64,000 bases of DNA from contig JAEUBA010000075.1 of NCBI GenBank assembly GCA_018257865.1, positions 62,001 through 126,000 on the forward strand, given 5' to 3'. The notes beneath the pieces were generated by a model. The model did no database searches and had not been told where the DNA came from. It worked only from the letters and a program-made list of their open reading frames with translations. The stretch is from Stereocaulon alpinum (Eukaryota; Ascomycota; Lecanoromycetes; Lecanorales; Stereocaulaceae). Positions 1-11,449 of this stretch are shown in pieces (within the stretch, counting starts at the first letter, position 1; each line of letters starts with the position of its first letter). The position numbers were made by a program, and so were the translations under genes.

Positions 1-1340
1 GGGTGAATCAAAAGTATCTCGTATCAAATGTGGTGAAGCAGTTTTTCGTTCGTAGTATCAAAGTTCGTGATATCCTACCAGGACCTATGTACCTTTTCGC
101 CAAAATCCTCGAGCATTGTAGTGTATGTGCAACTTTGCGCGCTTAACCGACTCTAATACCTCCCATATTCTATAATACTTGACAAGAGTCAGAAAAAGAT
201 TGGCAGTCATACCACTTTGGAATCATAACTCGTTACCTCAAACAAGGACTACTACTCCGCATCTACCTTTCAACATTCTTGAAACAAAAGTACAACGAGA
301 AGGTCTTCAGCTCACTTCCAATTAACTTCAGAGCGTCTTAAACAGTGTCAAGTCACGAGTTCATTCGTTCTATATATCACAAATGCAATCCATGTAGTTA
401 GCCGGGGTGGCTTCGTCCAAATGGCTACAGTCCGTTCAAACCCGCATCAACGTCGCCTATCGATGGAATAGGTTACAAATTTAGTACATACACAGCCGAC
501 CAAATAGCCGATGCGTTTGTACACATTGTAACAGGCTACATGGACTGACAAATCAACGAAAAAAACCGCACTGGATCGTTAGTATAAGACAATTTTTTTG
601 ATTGCTACAGGTCCCAACGAGTTCGAGCTTACACCTCTATTCGAGTTGTTTGATGACCTCTTCTTCTTGGGTACACTGCGCGAGGTTTTTAACGCTCAGG
701 TGAGCACATCGTCGAAGTCTTTTAGGCAAATGTAATTTGAGGGAAAAGTCAAGATCATGTGTTATAGTGGACAGGCAGCGCTAGAGATAGAAAGATCGCT
801 AAGGGGTATCTCCTGGGGTGGTTTGCAACAAATGGAAAAGTACGATGTCTCTGTTCCACGATTAGCATTGTCAGGGCGTCGGCAGGAGGGAGTCAGATCT
901 TGTAAGACATTCCAGAAGAACTCTCCGGATGAGGATCGCCATCGAGAAGAAGAGGGCAATGTTTTAGCGAGTGTCCACACAATGTTTTTTGAACTTCGAA
1001 TGGAGACATGAGCCGCAGATATGGGCCTAATTTTATCAAGCGTTGACTCAGGCCAGTCTTGATTGGATATCTACCCAGACTCATATCTTAGGAACAGAAC
1101 AACACTATCGAAATTTAGGCCACACTCGCCACAACATCTAATCATTGCGTACCCAACACATCTGCATCGGTAATGCTTGAACGTAGACCATCATGAAAGG
1201 CCGAAATATTATCCATCGCAGGTTATTGCGAAATCGCCAGCCTAACCATGCAGGTATAAATCGCTAAGGACTGCGTTCATTTACAAAGTCATCGACTGTG
1301 TTGTAGTGAGGTTGAGCTAGAATAAATACAGCAATATCAC
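1..1340. other. Intergenic, no gene seen
   Basis: Only short open frames (at most about 84 codons, on both strands) occur here, none with recognisable family motifs or paired splice sites. I see no tRNA, repeat or transposon ends. Confidence 0.5.
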
Positions 1341-1769
1341 TCAATTAGGCATATTTATTACTTGGTGGAGTGAGTCAAGTATCATTTTGGCCTCGCGACA
1401 TGTCCCAGGAAAGTGGAAGGCATCGAATAACGTCTCAGACTTCGACATCAGGATCCGATCAATCGAACCATGCAAGTCCGTTATAACTTCGTTCTTTACC
1501 ACGTCGAAAGCGTGACATAGGAAAACCAGGCATCCCTCAACGCTGACATGCAATCTGGTTTGCCCACCTCTAGCAGCGACAAAGATGACGCCAGGGTCCG
1601 TAGGGATATCGATCAGTCTGTCCTGATCGTTATCAGCATCCCCATGTGTACAAGCTCTCATAGCGACGATACCCTCCTTGTAGATTGGTATCATGACTTT
1701 GATGCCGTAGTCTCCAAGATGGTAAATACCATGATCATAGACAACCAGCTCAGCTTTGAACTGCTCCAT
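1341..1769 (-). CDS. Hypothetical ORF, 142 aa, doubtful
   Basis: An uninterrupted frame of 142 codons begins with a true ATG at 1769. The predicted protein is mixed in composition and has no signal peptide, membrane segment or motif I recognise. A frame of similar length on the opposite strand (1548-1904) overlaps it, so the open length alone is weak support. It lies in a gene-poor stretch next to what looks like a decayed gene. It may be a real orphan gene, an exon of a larger gene, or chance. Confidence 0.2.
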   Translation of the reverse strand: MEQFKAELVVYDHGIYHLGDYGIKVMIPIYKEGIVAMRACTHGDADNDQDRLIDIPTDPGVIFVAARGGQTRLHVSVEGCLVFLCHAFDVVKNEVITDLHGSIDRILMSKSETLFDAFHFPGTCREAKMILDSLHQVINMPN

Positions 1770-2295
1770 AAGCTGGAAACAATGATCGACGTCAGATTTA
1801 ACCGGATTTCCATCTTCGTTACATTGTCGGAAGATCTATCAGATCGTATCAGCTTAGGAGACAATTTTGCATACTGTACCCCTAGGAGCCCTACTCGATG
1901 GTGATATGTCTACATTTAAGCTGCAAATATATCACTCATATCCCTGGTGAGTAGATCGGTGGGAGGGAGATCCACTAGCTGCCACGGGTCGTATTCCTGG
2001 TGTTCTTTAGAAGCTGGCCAAGCGAGCGCCCTTGCTTCGATGCATGCAGTAAGACCACCTTTCATTCTCGATGCAGCTATAGAAAGAATTAAGAAGAAAT
2101 TCGTCGTAGGTTTGCAAGTCAGGACAAGATTTGTACCGCGGAAATCACCAAGGATGGTGGTACAGATTTTCTCTTCTCCGACTATGCGGCCTATGAAGTC
2201 GTTCTTATCCACTAGAGGTAAGATTCAGCTCCGGTCTCGCATTTATTTCGACGTATTTGATACTCAGAAGGCTTACGAAATTCGCTCTTTTTCAG

Positions 2296-2739
2296 GTCCT
2301 GAACACGTTCATTGAAGAAACCATCCCTCTCCCGGACTTTCCGGAAGATGATCCCTCTGGCATCCGCTTGATAGACAGTCTCGATCTGGATAAGCTTCAA
2401 GCTTCTCAAACCAGAACACCATACACAGGAACCTTCGCTTCTGCATTTCTGGAAAAGAAACCACAAGAAATAGACTATATTGTACGATCCCAGTTCCTGG
2501 GTACGAGCTTGAATTGCGTGCATTTCATCATCCTTGACTCCGTTACCATCCGAGATCGCACCTGTATCCTGGCAGACAACCAGCTGGAAGAAGACCCTTT
2601 CCTGATGCTGGTAAGATCCGACTTTAAGTCCGCACTTGGAGCGATAGTGTGTGCGACATGCACTGGACTCAATTTCGATATAATATCGGAAGACGCACCG
2701 GAACATGATGGCGTAGCAATGCCGCTGACAAGGCGTTGA
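2296..2739 (+). pseudogene. Orphan 3' exon, possibly DUF6924-like, 5' end not found
   Basis: A pyrimidine-rich acceptor (CTTTTTCAG) ends at 2295 and is followed by 148 open codons to a stop at 2739. The intron would start at 2218 with GTAAGA. The C-terminal half reads as a beta/alpha protein (FIILDSVTIRDRT, then RSDFKSALGAIV, NFD, EHDGV), which resembles from memory the C-terminus of fungal DUF6924 proteins. No upstream exon joins in frame: the three upstream frames meet TGA or TAG close to the donor, or shift the exon. One of them (about 2096-2211) still looks protein-like (motif FLFSDYAAYEVV). The exon has no early ATG. I infer a decayed gene, though a missed exon is possible. Confidence 0.3.
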
Positions 2740-2817
2740 GGTTGATTTGATGTCGAGGGACGATTGGCGCCAGCTTGCAGACATGATTGTAACCATGAAG
2801 CCTTGGGTGTCTATCAT

Positions 2818-4883
2818 TTGTTGAAACGAGGCGGTAGATCTCTCGGTATGGACAGCGTATACAATTTTCTAGTGCGTAATTTACGCCGAAATTAAGAACG
2901 AGATGAGCGCAGCAATTTGGCAAGCTTCATGCCCTTGCAAATGTGCCCGTCACTATTGGAAGCCTTGTATCCATTAACGTTCGCCTGGGTAAGGAGATCT
3001 GTAGTGGAGGACCTGGGTGTCTATTAGCGGCTCCCACGCGCCTGGAGCGGCCCCTAAAAGTGCTCCAGAAGCGACTTCTTGGCCTACAAATGCCCAAGTT
3101 GTCACACATCAGTAGCAACAGTGTTCCCGCCGTTCTCTTTGTGTTAAGAGCGGGGACTCTCGTCCCTTCGTTTCAATGTACAGGCTCGTGAGTGACAAAA
3201 TGTTCGTAAGCCAAATGTATGTTCCCAATAAGATCAGTCAAGAAAAGGTCTTTGCGGACACATCAACGGAGCTAAAACCTTAGAGCATACTTAATCCGCA
3301 AACCGACTTCGTGGCTATTCATATTGCAGATGTGTGCTACTGTGGACACTCGCTGGACATCTACCAGACGGGTGCTGCGGCTGTCTCGAATCACAATTGA
3401 ACGCCGAAAGTCGAGCTCTTAGCCCTTGCAACCCCAAATCCATCGGCATCGTCCAAGCAATCAACCAGCATGTGCAATGATGCTTCGGGAGAGCACTTTT
3501 AGCCTATATCTAGGCCGAAGACTCATGGACAGCTTAGCCTTCAGCCAGCTTCCAGCCGGAGAGTGTCATGTCTAGCTCGTTCGCAGGGGTAATACCAAAA
3601 GCAGGCTTTATCATCCTCGGTGGCCTCGCTGACTTGCCTCAAGCCAAAAATACTTCCAAATGACCTTGACAAGAGCTGACTTCGAAGAATGTGAGGCAGG
3701 TGCTCCGGCTGTATGCAGGAAAGAAATGAAGGAGACTACATCAAACAGCGGCTTGACAGTGGCAAAAGCACAGGAGCATTGGGTACATGGGTGTTCCCAT
3801 TTTGTCTCAGGATATCGCCCATGAAACAGATGAATTTCGCCCTCGTACCGGATCGGAAAACTGTGTTAGCGATAGTGTCTAGTAGAATTTCAAGGGTGGC
3901 AAGAGCTCAGAGACGCTCGAGACAAACCGGGCTGTGAACATTAGGGGAAGTAGGCGAGCATGGCTGCGCCACACTCCTGGTAATATCCCTCCTCGGTGAA
4001 GGTATCGCTGTCCACATAATACTGCGTTTCATTTTGGCGATTGACCACCTACAGGACGGGGCGGAGAGAAGACTTCGCCCCCACCCAGGACGGCGGGTTG
4101 GCGTATAGTCTTGTCTACACACGAAACCCGTTGACTAAAAGAGTGTTTTCGGCGTAGAACTCCGTCGTTTTTTCCATCTCATTTCTTGTGTGGTTGCTTG
4201 GCTTCGTGGATGAAATGGTCTCTCGCATGATACATACGTATTAGGATTTGACTTTCGTTGTTTGCATTAAGGCTGCATAATGTTGCGTCAAGGCTAATGT
4301 TCAGTGGACGACGATCCCACACTAAGCATGGGGCCGGTTGATGCAAACGAAGCGGTTGAAAAGCTTGGCTTAGTCCCACAGATCTACATCTACGGCACGT
4401 CTCCCAGCTGCTGTTCTGGGAATGGAGTTTACGTTGCCCACATGTAACGTCGGCTTATTTAGGGTCATTAATCTTACTACGGCATGGGACAAGGGCGTTA
4501 GGGTTCTATAGCCCCCATTATCAGCCAACAATCTCGGTCGCTGCCATAAAGTACTACATCATTGGCTCATCTGCTGAGGGGCATGCACCGCATCTCTTCG
4601 CTGTCAACATGCACGAATCTTGGCCGTATGCGAGATTTGCCAGATTTCTGGGCCTTGTACCATGCCGGCCCTCAGCTAACGGACGGGCTGACGATGTAGG
4701 GATGCAGGACCGTTCTTGTGATCTGAGGTTTGAGCATCCCTGACGATTCTGCTTGCCATGCCTGCGCAGTACACGCAGATCTCGTGAGATATAAGATGGA
4801 AGTTCGTCCATTGCTTGAACAAACAACTTTTCCCCCTAGCTACATACTATGTTTCAGCTAACATAGAGATACTGGTATTCAAA
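2818..4883. other. Intergenic, no gene seen
   Basis: Two kilobases with only short overlapping frames on both strands, none with motifs or consistent splicing. The last part is the presumed promoter of the GH43 gene starting at 4884. No repeat or transposon end was noticed. Confidence 0.45.
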
Positions 4884-5852
4884 ATGTTTGTCCACATACT
4901 GCTCTCCTTACTCTCACTTACCCCCCTCTCTACACAATTCCCTCTTCAGAAACGAGCCTTCTCAAATGGTCCCGTCATCACCACCAACTTCCCAGACCCA
5001 GCCTTCATCAATGTCGGAGGCACCTACACCGCCTTCTCAACCTCAGATAGCGGCCATAACGTCCCAATAGCCACCTCACCAGACTTCTCAACCTGGACCG
5101 TAACAGGCGCCGATGCCCTCCCAACCCTCCCATCCTGGAGCACCGGCAACACATGGGCGCCAGATGTTGTTCAGCTAGCCGACGGCTCCTTCGTAATGTA
5201 CTTCTGCGCAACCCCCAGCTCAGCCCCAAGCATGCACTGCGTCGGAACCGCAACATCATCCACAGTCGACGGCCCTTACAACGCCAGCCCTAACGTCCTA
5301 GCATGTCCAATAGCCCAAGGCGGCGCCATCGACCCCGCAGGCTTCCAAGACAGCGACGGCACTCTCTACCTCGTTTACAAAATCGACGGCAACTCCCTCG
5401 GTGGCGGCGGCACCTGCGGCAACGGAAATGGACAGTTCTCGACGCCCATTATGCTCCAGAAACTCGAAGCCGACGGCGTTACGCCTAATGGCGATCCAAT
5501 TCAGATCCTCGATCGAAGTGACGCTGATGGTCCGCTCATTGAGGCCCCAGACTTAATTCTCGTCGATGGAACTTATTTCCTCTTCTTCAGCAGCAATTGC
5601 TATAATGGACCCTACTACGACACTTCATACGCAACTGCCAGCTCAGTCACAGGCCCATACACAAAATCATCAAGTCCATTGTTAGTAAGTGGCGGTGATA
5701 ACGGCGCGCTCTATTCACCAGGCGGAGCGAGTGCGTCACCGGACGGAAAGCAGATGGTTTTCCATGCTGATTCCAAATCTTCGGATGCGAGTGTGAGGCA
5801 GATGTGGACGGCTGGACTTACGATTAGCGGGACAACGGTGAGTATTAGCTGA
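4884..5852 (+). CDS. Secreted GH43-family glycoside hydrolase (arabinanase/xylosidase type)
   Basis: A single-exon gene of 322 aa. The ATG at 4884 starts a clear signal peptide (hydrophobic residues 3-16) followed by a Lys-Arg Kex2-type site near residue 24, so the upstream in-frame ATG at 4815 is not preferred. The five-bladed propeller family GH43 is recognised by three acidic positions: Asp38 in FPDPAF (base), Asp150 in AIDPAGF (pKa modulator) and Glu220 in IEAPDL (acid). The protein would act outside the cell on arabinan or xylan side chains. Length matches a single-domain GH43 with no carbohydrate-binding module. The exact substrate and subfamily cannot be told from motifs. The flanks hold no other wall-degrading genes. 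Confidence 0.88.
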   Translation: MFVHILLSLLSLTPLSTQFPLQKRAFSNGPVITTNFPDPAFINVGGTYTAFSTSDSGHNVPIATSPDFSTWTVTGADALPTLPSWSTGNTWAPDVVQLADGSFVMYFCATPSSAPSMHCVGTATSSTVDGPYNASPNVLACPIAQGGAIDPAGFQDSDGTLYLVYKIDGNSLGGGGTCGNGNGQFSTPIMLQKLEADGVTPNGDPIQILDRSDADGPLIEAPDLILVDGTYFLFFSSNCYNGPYYDTSYATASSVTGPYTKSSSPLLVSGGDNGALYSPGGASASPDGKQMVFHADSKSSDASVRQMWTAGLTISGTTVSIS

Positions 5853-5974
5853 GGTGTAGAAGAGACGGAAACGGTAAATGGGGCCGAGATAGCCATATGC
5901 ATATATTTTCACAAGTTTCGATCAGCAGTAAAGGAATAGTTACCTAAACACGGCACCGCGTCCATTTTGACCCA

Positions 5975-5977
<3 letters not shown>

Positions 5978-6017
<40 letters not shown>
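5978..6017. repeat. (CT)n microsatellite
   Basis: About 20 uninterrupted CT units, 125 bp after the GH43 stop, on the presumed 3' flank. Two copies of CCTTCCCTAACCCCC follow at about 6038-6052 and 6064-6078. Confidence 0.95.
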
Positions 6018-6018
<1 letters not shown>

Positions 6019-6694
6019 ATGAAATCACATACCACACCCTTCCCTAACCCCCACGATAAATATCCTTCCCTAACCCCCTTCCCCCCCTAAAACACCAAGA
6101 ACAAGTCCGTCTTTTGTGGGGAAAGCTCTAACAGATCGTAGATCGTAGATCTCCTAGTAGATTGCGGGGGTATCCTAAGAGTTTAGATCCGTAGTCTGTA
6201 GATCTGGGACGGCACGACGGCTTAACGGTCCATGACTCGAAAGCACGCTATGAAATTGAGCTTGAATATATTTGGACTTGCTTGAACGGGTGTAATGGTC
6301 GAGATCTTACGGAAGATTTTCGTGGGGGAAAGGTTGGGGGAATGGATTGCGGTTGTAATGGAGGCGTTTCGGCTGAGGATCCGAACATGTATGTCCCGTT
6401 CATGGCGTCATTGGAGATTTTGAAACTTAGAGATATTGAAGATGCTGTCGAAGGAGATGGGATAGAGGATGTGGAAGTCGTTTGGGTGCGCCTTTCGGAG
6501 CGTTATTAATAATCGTATCATATATTTTGGAGCCGATTTATCCGTGTCCATTTGTGGCATTTCTGATCTTTTGTTTTGCCCCTTCCTGTGTACCCGTCGC
6601 CTCACCCTTCCCATTACCTACTACCTGTTTTTCTATTCCTTGTGTAACACTTCTATCCCTTTTCCCCGCAACTCCAGACTTTTGCCCCATCCGT
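6018..6694. other. Intergenic, GH43 / unknown gene 3' flanks
   Basis: Between two convergent genes. It holds the paired C-rich repeats just after the microsatellite and a short run of GTAGATC-like words near 6133-6205. No gene was recognised. Confidence 0.5.
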
Positions 6695-7534
6695 TCAACG
6701 TTGCCGCTCAAAAACTGTAGTGTTCCAGATAATCTGAATCAGCCACAGTCTTCCCGTTCCCTCCACATGCAAATCGGCTTTCCCATTTACCATCACCACG
6801 CTCCCGAGCTCCCACGGAAGATCTACACCCTCTTCGGCGGGCCTCGCAGCAGATATCGTAATATCCCCTTGCCGATGTAGAGGAATCATGATGTTGAGGA
6901 CGTCATATTCGAGGCTGATGGTGCCCTGTTGATAGACGACGACCGTGGGCTTGACTTTGAAGTTGATTCTGCGTTCGTCGAATAGGAGGCGGGTTTCTGA
7001 TGTCGGGGAGAAGATCTGTTTCGTAGGTAGTTACTATGTGCGAAGTAGTTGCAGTGATCCCAATGCATGTTACGTACTCTGGGATGATAACTCTCTTGAT
7101 ACATCACCATCAACGTCTCTAACGCCTTGCTCAACCCTGCGGAGCTGCACACCAAGTCCTCCATCGGCACCGCGGTGACAAGACCCCTACTCGCAAACTT
7201 GAGGGCCAGCTGCACCTTTGGCGATACTGTGTAGACTAGATGTGTCATCATGGGTGTGGTTGGAAAGATACCGGCGATGTAGATGCCGCTGGGATCTGCT
7301 AGTATTAGAGGTGGCTCTCGTAGCTGTTGGGTAACGACGGCGAAGGCTGCGCTCCCGGGGGATATTTCTTGGTCAGGCGTCATGTATCGGTTCCCTATTA
7401 TTGCCATTCTCACGGATGTTGCGGAGCGGCTTGGATACTTGGTACGTTGTTGCGGATTGCGAATGAGCAATTGATATACTGTTCTGAACGGAGGAGACTG
7501 CATCTGAGGAGCTCTGCGAGTGCAGAGACTTCAT
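6695..7534 (-). CDS. Unknown fungal protein, three-exon model, 236 aa
   Basis: The reading frame changes twice, and each change falls at a good intron: 7347-7413 (GTGAGA...GCGCAG) and 7016-7077 (GTACGT...AAACAG). Exons 7534-7414, 7346-7078 and 7015-6695 join without a stop to give 236 aa. The joined protein has a serine-rich start, then a mixed hydrophobic domain (PLILADPSGIYIAG, later VVVYQQGTISLEYDV) with beta-rich character to the C-terminus. I do not recognise the family. The ATG at 7534 directly follows a stop in its frame, but further exons could lie in 7535-8219, where several frames look partly protein-like without a clean join. It is tandem with, and downstream of, the patatin-like gene. 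Confidence 0.55.
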
Positions 7535-8219
7535 TCGTCACTGCTTTGACGATGATCCCCAAGAAAAATTCTTCTCCTCCGAAAGCGGAAACAGAGCGCC
7601 TGTCATGGCAATCAGAACTGCGAGTGGTACGGAACACACCCGCTCCAAAGCCTGTATACGGTTGTGACACGTATGTGAAGGTTGTGGATGGTGCTATTCA
7701 CGGAATTGAATCCCGCCAAAATGTCGCCAACCCCACCGGAGTCCCTCGGATCGGATAGCAATACGAGATTCTTCTCCAGTGAAATACAAGGGAGGAACCG
7801 GCTTCCAAGTTGGGGCACACCAAGGACAACGTACTCATGAGCAAAGCATCTGTCAGCACATGCTCCAAGGCTGCGGCACGGGTATCCCCATTCTTCGTGA
7901 TAACATTGGATAATGTTGATACCAGCTCAAATATCTGGCCGAGTGGTGTTGTCGTGAGCAGCCAAGAGTCGGTCAAGACACGTCACACAAACGCGCTGCA
8001 CTTGACTTTTCTCCACTTGCAATGATTCAACATCAGTGGAGATACGCTTGGTCCAGCTTGCTAGGTTTGATTCTCTTATCCGATCCAAAGACACATGTCG
8101 GTAAGCACAAGCTCTGGGACCCAACAAAACTGGCATTTCGCTTCGACGTTTGGCTGAACAGCTGCTCGGACCTGCTCCGTGGTCTTGGGACGACCGTGCT
8201 CGCCACAGGATCATAACAC
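7535..8219. other. Unresolved interval, possible 5' exons of the unknown gene
   Basis: On the minus strand several 60-90 codon frames overlap here, for example around 7698-7976 and 7612-7818. A possible donor GTACGT lies near 7835, but I could not build a continuous protein. It may be 5' untranslated region or unassigned exons. Confidence 0.3.
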
Positions 8220-10078
8220 TCACTGCTCGAAACCTTGCCCAACACTAGCAGCCCTTGCTCGCCTCTGACTCCTCATGCTCCCAGCTTCACTTCTCATCCT
8301 AACCGGACTACCGACATCCATCGGTTTCCTCCGTCGAATAAGCTGATAGCATCGATCCAGCTCAATCTCGATCGCACAGCGAACTTTCAATGCACTGACA
8401 GCAGGCCAGACGCTCCTCTCACCGTGCAAGATCCAGTATTCAATACTCTCCTTTGTTGGAGTTTCGAGCAGTTTTAGAAAGTCAGAGGGAGCGAGGTCGG
8501 GTACTAAGGTTACGGATGCGCCAGGAACGGTTTCATCGACGAGAAGGCGGCGGATAGCGGTTGGAAGGAGGCCGAGGGAGTCGAGTTGGGAGAGACGGTG
8601 ATGAACTTCTTGTGTTACCAGCCTGAGCAGCGGCACCACAACGCCTGTTCTTCGTGCTTGACGAGGATTATCAGGATGCTGGAGGTCGCTTCGTAGGAAG
8701 GGAGCAATATATGGTCGTGCCTGGCTAACGACGAAGTGATTGACGTTGAAGAGCTCGGCGATGCGGGAGAGAGGAGAATCCCGCTCGTTGGTGGTGTACG
8801 AGGCGGTTTTCCAATTGTGGAACGTGACTTGGTTTTGTGGGGAAGGCAAAGCGAGCCAGGGAACTATGGCGCCGGTTTCGTCTTTGCAAAGGAGGGGGTG
8901 GGGGCGATAGTTGGCTGTCGTGGAGACGTTGGAGGCGAGGGCCGCGGACCAGATGAGCTTGACAATCATTAGCAGATGGCAGGAAACAGTGCTAATTTTG
9001 CGATACTCACAACATTGGGAGCTGTAAGATAATTAAGGAGGTTAGGCACGCCCCCCCTTCCGGACGTAGCCACCGTAATATTCAGAACTCGTTTCGTCCT
9101 TGCATAAGCTTCTTCGAAAGTTAAGTCGCCGACGTTAGCTCGTACGCACTCCTCCAAAACATTAACATCCAGAAAGTAGCCCTCCCGTATGAACCTCGTA
9201 AGCCTCCGTAGACTCGTCTGTACAATCCCAGTCCTTTGTCTCGTAATCAATCCCTCCTTCTCTTCCCCTCCCGTGATCTCATGACTGTGTCTTGCAAAAG
9301 CCGTCAGATCAATGCCATCGCCATTTAAGAAGTCCAACAGCTCATCCTCGGTATGGATACCCACCAGGGCCGCAATCAGCGCTCCTGTCGCTGTTCCCGT
9401 GATGATCCGGGGTAGCAATCCCCGTAGATGCAAGGCCTTTACCACCCCAAGATGGCAAAGCCCAAACATAGCTCCTCCTTGTAGAACCAAAGTTGACCGC
9501 CCAAAGGCTTGCCGAGTATCGTGCAACAGATCCAGCTTCGCCTGACTAGTCCACCCAGTCTCAAAGCTCCGTTCCGTAGGTAAAGCAGTCACAAACTCAA
9601 TGGCCAGCGCGACCTGTGTGACATACTCTTCAATAAGGAGCTTCGTGCCCGCATACGCTCTATTGAACAGCTTCGGTGTCGTAATGTTGCCCAAGTTCCG
9701 CACTAGTCCGCTTCTCAACAGATTCACTAAGCCCAGGATATCTTCCTCCTCCATAGCAGATATGATGGCGAGGCGCCGCTCGTTCATGAGACGGTAGTCG
9801 TAGTACTTTGAGGAAGCGTTCTGGCGCCAGAGATCGAGGTGGAGAAGCTCGTCGAGCGTGAGGGCTGTGGTTTCCCATTCTGTGTAGGATTGGGCGTGGC
9901 TAAGGGTGCAGAGGAGAGCGTTTAGAGGGGGCTTTTTGGAGAGCCAGCTGTATGTTTTCTGTAAATCACAGTGTCAGTTTGGGCGCCTTGCGGCCTGAGT
10001 GTAGGTGAGGTAACGACTTACCGATTTCCAGTAGCTTCCTACCTCGGCGGCGACTCCCCATATTGATGAGAGAGCCAT
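8220..10078 (-). CDS. Patatin/Tgl-like (DUF3336) protein with catalytic dyad lost
   Basis: Exons 10078-10022, 9958-9011 and 8957-8220 (introns of 63 and 53 bp, GTAAGT/ACAG and GTGAGT/CAAG) give 580 aa. The N-terminal part has the DUF3336-type segment of Tgl3/4/5 lipases (ALLCTLSHAQSYTEW, SKYYDYRLMNERRL). The patatin core follows: glycine-rich oxyanion loop QGGAMFG (about 179-185), nucleophile-elbow position GTATG at 131-135 of the core (about 207-211), LLNYLTAPNV, IWSAALASN and the ELFNVNHFVVSQARP block. The elbow Ser is Ala (codon GCG, Ala209), and the DGS/DGG motif expected before the ELFNVNHF block is replaced by NWKTASY...ERDSP. Family members hydrolyse triacylglycerol on lipid droplets; this one probably cannot. 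It is divergent from the Rossmann-fold gene at 10415. Confidence 0.8.
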
Positions 10079-10414
10079 TGAGATGGCGTGCTGGTCATCT
10101 CACATCTGAGTGGCTTCCGGGAGATTTAGAGACAATGGCAAAAGGAGGATGATTGGAGAGGGTATATGTTCCTGTCGAAAGTCGCGTGACTGCATGAATG
10201 CGGAGATCGGTAGCTCGGTGTTTGCAAAGATTGAGTCCGCCAAGCGAATGACAATGACGATCTTGATATTGCGTTGGAAACACTTTACTTTCACTCTACA
10301 CCCTTTTTCCCTTTGGATTGCTTGATCTCTTCACCCTACGACTCTTCAAAAGTGTATGTTCGACCTTGTATTTGTGTTGGTACAGCTCGGTGTCGAGTAT
10401 CAGACCCAAGAACG
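10079..10414. promoter_or_regulatory. Shared divergent promoter, patatin-like / Rossmann gene
   Basis: 336 bp separate two divergent start codons, so the two genes must share or abut promoters. No sharp TATA box or known operator was recognised. Confidence 0.5.
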
Positions 10415-11293
10415 ATGCCTACGTATGCTATCCTAGGAGCTAGTGGTTACACAGGCCGCTCGATCCTCACTCTTCTCCTCAAAGATCCAAACAACACAGT
10501 CAATTGCTATGTGCGTTCCAAGTCAAAGCTCCTTAGACTCTTTCCTAGCCTCGAAGCAAACAAGTCGGTTCGAATTTTTGACGGGCCTTTGAACGACATC
10601 CCCCTTATAGCATCATGCGTCTCTTCAGACGTCAATACCGTCTTCTGTGTCCTCGGCCGCAACGAGAGTGTTCCAGGAATGCGCATAGCACAAGACGCAG
10701 CCCAGTCGCTAGTCGCAGCACTATTGTATCCCGAGCCAGCAAATCGCGAAAGGAAGATGCCAAGAATCGTCTTCCTTAGCTCCTGCTCGTTAAACCCACT
10801 CATTAAAGCAAATGAGCCAAAGCTGCTCGTCTGGTTGGCCGCGACGGCGTTTTCGCACGCGTACGCAGACTTAGCCCTTGCTGAGGCTTATTTGCGGTTG
10901 CATAAATCTTGGCTAGATGTGACATTCATGACTCCCGGGGCCTTGGTGGAAGACGAGCAAAAGGGCCATGTTCTAACTATGGATTATGTGAAGCATTTTT
11001 TGAGCTATCCTGACTTGGCTGCGGGGATGATTGAGGTCGCGGAAACTGGAGGTTATGAATGGAAGCAGGTTGGTATTTCGCCGACAGGCAAGAATGTGAA
11101 ATTTGAGTACGTCCTCTCTTCGATTTTGAACCCTCTAGATTCAGAGCTCCATTTTTCATGGGAAACGTTGGAACAGAGCAATTGCTGACTAGAGGGGTAT
11201 AGGTGGAAGGCTCCAGAACAAATGGCTAAAGGTATGGTGTATCACTTCGCACCCTCGCTGGGACGGATGGCGCAATACATAGGAATATTCTGA
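10415..11293 (+). CDS. NAD(P)-binding Rossmann-fold (atypical SDR/NmrA-like) protein
   Basis: Two exons, 10415-11106 and 11203-11293, with a 96-bp intron (GTACGT...TATAG); product 260 aa. The start is the ATG at 10415 because it places the dinucleotide-binding loop GASGYTG at residues 8-14; the longer open frame upstream is unconserved leader. The second strand (NCYVRSKSKL) and the serine-rich VFLSSCSLNP strand are those of atypical SDRs that bind NAD(P). It lacks an obvious YxxxK catalytic pair, as expected for the NmrA/NAD(P)H-binding branch. It may be a redox sensor or reductase; the substrate is unknown. Without the intron the protein would end in an unrelated tail; splicing adds EWKAPEQMAKGM to the end. 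It converges on the Zn2Cys6 gene. Confidence 0.75.
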
Positions 11294-11449
11294 TATAGTA
11301 ATTTGGGTGGCGAATGCGTTGTCCATATTGGTCCGCTCTCGAAAATGTAGTTGAGTTGCGATTGCTGGCGATCATACATATACACACTTCTTGACAGAGT
11401 TACTTATGTCGAAAGGTTGAGTTGAGATTCTTTGTAATACTCTTCTCCT

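Noticed and set aside
2212..2817. 201-codon minus-strand frame
   Set aside because: Cysteine- and arginine-heavy and unlike a folded protein; the + strand frame over the same bases looks more protein-like.
8204..8222. GTGAGT overlapping the patatin-like stop as a donor to further exons
   Set aside because: The donor looks good, but no downstream frame continues with family-like sequence; the stop at 8220 is taken as the end.
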